DNA of 63,236 nt from Triparma columacea (taxonomy: Eukaryota; Sar; Bolidophyceae; Parmales; Triparmaceae). The stretch spans positions 5,214 through 68,449 of the forward strand of contig BRYA01000453.1 of assembly GCA_030267965.1 (NCBI GenBank), in the 5' to 3' direction. Of the stretch, positions 62,125 to 63,236 are shown piece after piece. Numbering within the stretch: the stretch's first letter is position 1; each line of letters begins with the position of its first letter. Under the pieces are notes generated by a model. The model had not been told where the DNA came from. It ran no database searches and saw only the letters and a program-made list of their open reading frames with translations. Position numbers and translations under genes: made by a program.

Positions 62125-63236
62125 TCAGTCCCCCTCGTAATCCACTTCCTCAATCACTGGACCGAACTTCTCCACGTCTATCCTATGGCCATCATCTACG
62201 ACATACGCCCAATGCCCCTTCCCGTTAGTCTCCTTCTTCTTCTTCAGCATGACCCACAGCTCCCCCCCCTCAACACTCCACCCGCACTCCGACACTACCA
62301 CCTCTCCCCAAAGCTTCCCGTCCAGAACAACCTTGTCAACCCCGTCCGCGATCTTGTAAGCCACTTCCAACCTCTCCTTTTCCACGTTCACGACCCCCCC
62401 CCCCTTCCCTGCTGCTTTCCCCCCAATATACCCTTCCAAGTTAACCTTGACGTCAACCTCCCACTCCGTCTGCGTCCAGCTATACCCTTCCGCCTCCCCC
62501 CCGCACTCCTCGGCTCCCATTGGCACGCCCCCTTTAACCTTGTTCATGATCTCGATGTCGTCCAGCCCCCCACCTACCCCCCCCCCCCACTCCCCCTCCC
62601 CCTCGGCCTGCTTGACAGCATAGTGGTCGATGCCGTCCTCGAACTTCTTCCTCCCCCTCTCCATAGCGTACCACCTTATTATGCTTACCCCAAAACCGAA
62701 CAGGATTATTCCCGCCGCCTGAAGCAGCATCTGCCATGTCCATGTCCCAAAAAGGGCATCATTGGAACTGTGCGACTGGATAATTGGGGGTGATGTAAAA
62801 CGACGGCTTCCTTCAGCCCCGGCCTCCAAAGTCAGAGTCTCATTACCAGTGTCCACCTCAGTCATGTTGAAGCCGGCGTAGTCAGAGACGTAAGCCTTGT
62901 AGTTGCAATAAACGACCTGCTGGGCATCTCCGTCGTTCTTGAAGGGGAAGTCGATAAAGAGGGAGCTGTAAGGGTTGCTCGGCTCGTTAGCAATGGGATC
63001 GTTAGCCTTTCCGGGCCACGTTCCCATAGCAAGAGTGTCTCCGGCAGCCGTTGTGGATCCTGGTCCCTTGACTCCACTCACAGCTGCCGAGTCATCCGTC
63101 GCGTCCAAGTTCCTTCTTCCGCTAAACAACCTGCGGTGTCCCTCGGCCGAGACGTCGGGGTAGTAGTAGTTGTCGGTCGGATTGTTGTCCGTGCCCTTCA
63201 TTGCCTTTCCGTCCATCGTGGGAATGCCAGGCCCGC
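62125..63236 (-). CDS. Partial: membrane-anchored CS-domain (p23/NudC-like) protein
   Basis: The frame is open to the right edge (an ATG lies at 63216, but GPGIPT continues upstream in frame), so the N-terminus is probably missing. From ATG 63216 there are 363 residues. The first 160 look lumenal or extracellular (NPYSSLFIDFPFKNDGDAQQ, NMTEVDTGNET with glycosylation sites). One transmembrane helix (WQMLLQAAGIILFGFGVSII) is at about 161-180. The C-terminal 120 residues carry a CS domain: WTQTEWEVDVKVNLEG, ERLEVAYKIADGVDKVVLDG, LWGEVVVSECGWSVEGGELW and VMLKKKKETNGKGHWAYV. CS domains bind HSP90 or act as chaperone modules. A membrane-tethered CS domain is unusual; its role is unknown. Confidence 0.78.
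   Translation of the reverse strand, partial: GPGIPTMDGKAMKGTDNNPTDNYYYPDVSAEGHRRLFSGRRNLDATDDSAAVSGVKGPGSTTAAGDTLAMGTWPGKANDPIANEPSNPYSSLFIDFPFKNDGDAQQVVYCNYKAYVSDYAGFNMTEVDTGNETLTLEAGAEGSRRFTSPPIIQSHSSNDALFGTWTWQMLLQAAGIILFGFGVSIIRWYAMERGRKKFEDGIDHYAVKQAEGEGEWGGGVGGGLDDIEIMNKVKGGVPMGAEECGGEAEGYSWTQTEWEVDVKVNLEGYIGGKAAGKGGGVVNVEKERLEVAYKIADGVDKVVLDGKLWGEVVVSECGWSVEGGELWVMLKKKKETNGKGHWAYVVDDGHRIDVEKFGPVIEEVDYEGD

Overview
The window is nuclear DNA from a eukaryote, most likely a photosynthetic stramenopile (ochrophyte) close to the bolidophytes/Parmales. Three things support this. First, genes have short spliceosomal introns (mostly 80-300 bp, GTGAG/GTAAG donors and YAG acceptors). Second, two biosynthetic enzymes begin with a signal peptide followed by a phenylalanine-containing ASAFAP-like site, as used to enter secondary plastids. 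Third, the window carries families that are expanded in stramenopiles (BspA-type leucine-rich repeats, HGGG zinc-binding repeats, an XK-related-like membrane protein). The lineage call is inference; eukaryote with secondary-plastid targeting is firmer. Intergenic spaces are often only 100-400 bp, and divergent and convergent pairs alternate.

Layout. 1-1.9 kb: partial gene with a coding tandem duplication. 2.6-5.1 kb (-): a ChaN/Tiki-like domain fused to an arsenite-methyltransferase-like domain. 5.4-7.0 kb (+): plastid-type class I/II aminotransferase. 7.6-8.8 kb: two small repeat-rich or Cys-rich ORFs. 9.1-10.3 kb (-): MND1 (meiosis). 10.6-11.6 kb (+): secreted EEP-family phosphatase/nuclease. 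11.7-12.8 kb (-): sterol desaturase/fatty acid hydroxylase. 13-16.3 kb: two low-complexity proteins. 16.6-19.4 kb (-): tandem pair of LRR genes. 19.5-20.6 kb (-): ankyrin-MYND protein. 21.1-22.9 kb (+): POLE2. 23.0-24.3 kb (+): third LRR gene with its own copy of the family promoter, flanked by direct repeats.

24.4-30.8 kb holds a divergent pair, a WW-WW protein with a possible RasGAP-like fold and ARMC9 (cilium). 31-33.8 kb holds two inverted copies of a C2H2 finger gene, one broken, around a candidate MED7. 33.9-36.1 kb (-): enhancer of polycomb. 36.5-40.6 kb (+): coiled-coil protein with eight near-identical 54-residue repeats. 41.2-43.0 kb (+): XK-related-like membrane protein with a frame slip in its Pro-Glu tail. 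43.4-45.2 kb (+): membrane metallophosphoesterase whose stop codon lies in a 52-bp minisatellite. 45.5-49.2 kb: two low-complexity/regulatory proteins. 49.5-52.6 kb: divergent TPR and DNAJC11 genes. 52.7-53.6 kb (-): proteasome alpha-like protein with a signal peptide. 53.8-56.0 kb (+): DUS3. 56.0-56.7 kb: very AT-rich stretch. 56.7-57.6 kb (+): GC-rich alpha/beta-hydrolase ORF without a visible start. 57.7-60.2 kb (-): plastid tryptophan synthase alpha-beta fusion. 60.7-62.1 kb (+): B9D2 (ciliary transition zone). 62.1 kb to the end (-): membrane-anchored CS-domain protein, partial.

There is no operon logic. The recurring themes are conserved housekeeping genes (replication, meiosis, tRNA modification, chromatin, chaperones), a flagellar set (ARMC9, B9D2), plastid metabolism, and fast-moving duplicated families. 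Exon boundaries were set by hand from splice signals and reading-frame continuity. Two N-runs (30417-30460, 49798-49833) mark assembly gaps.
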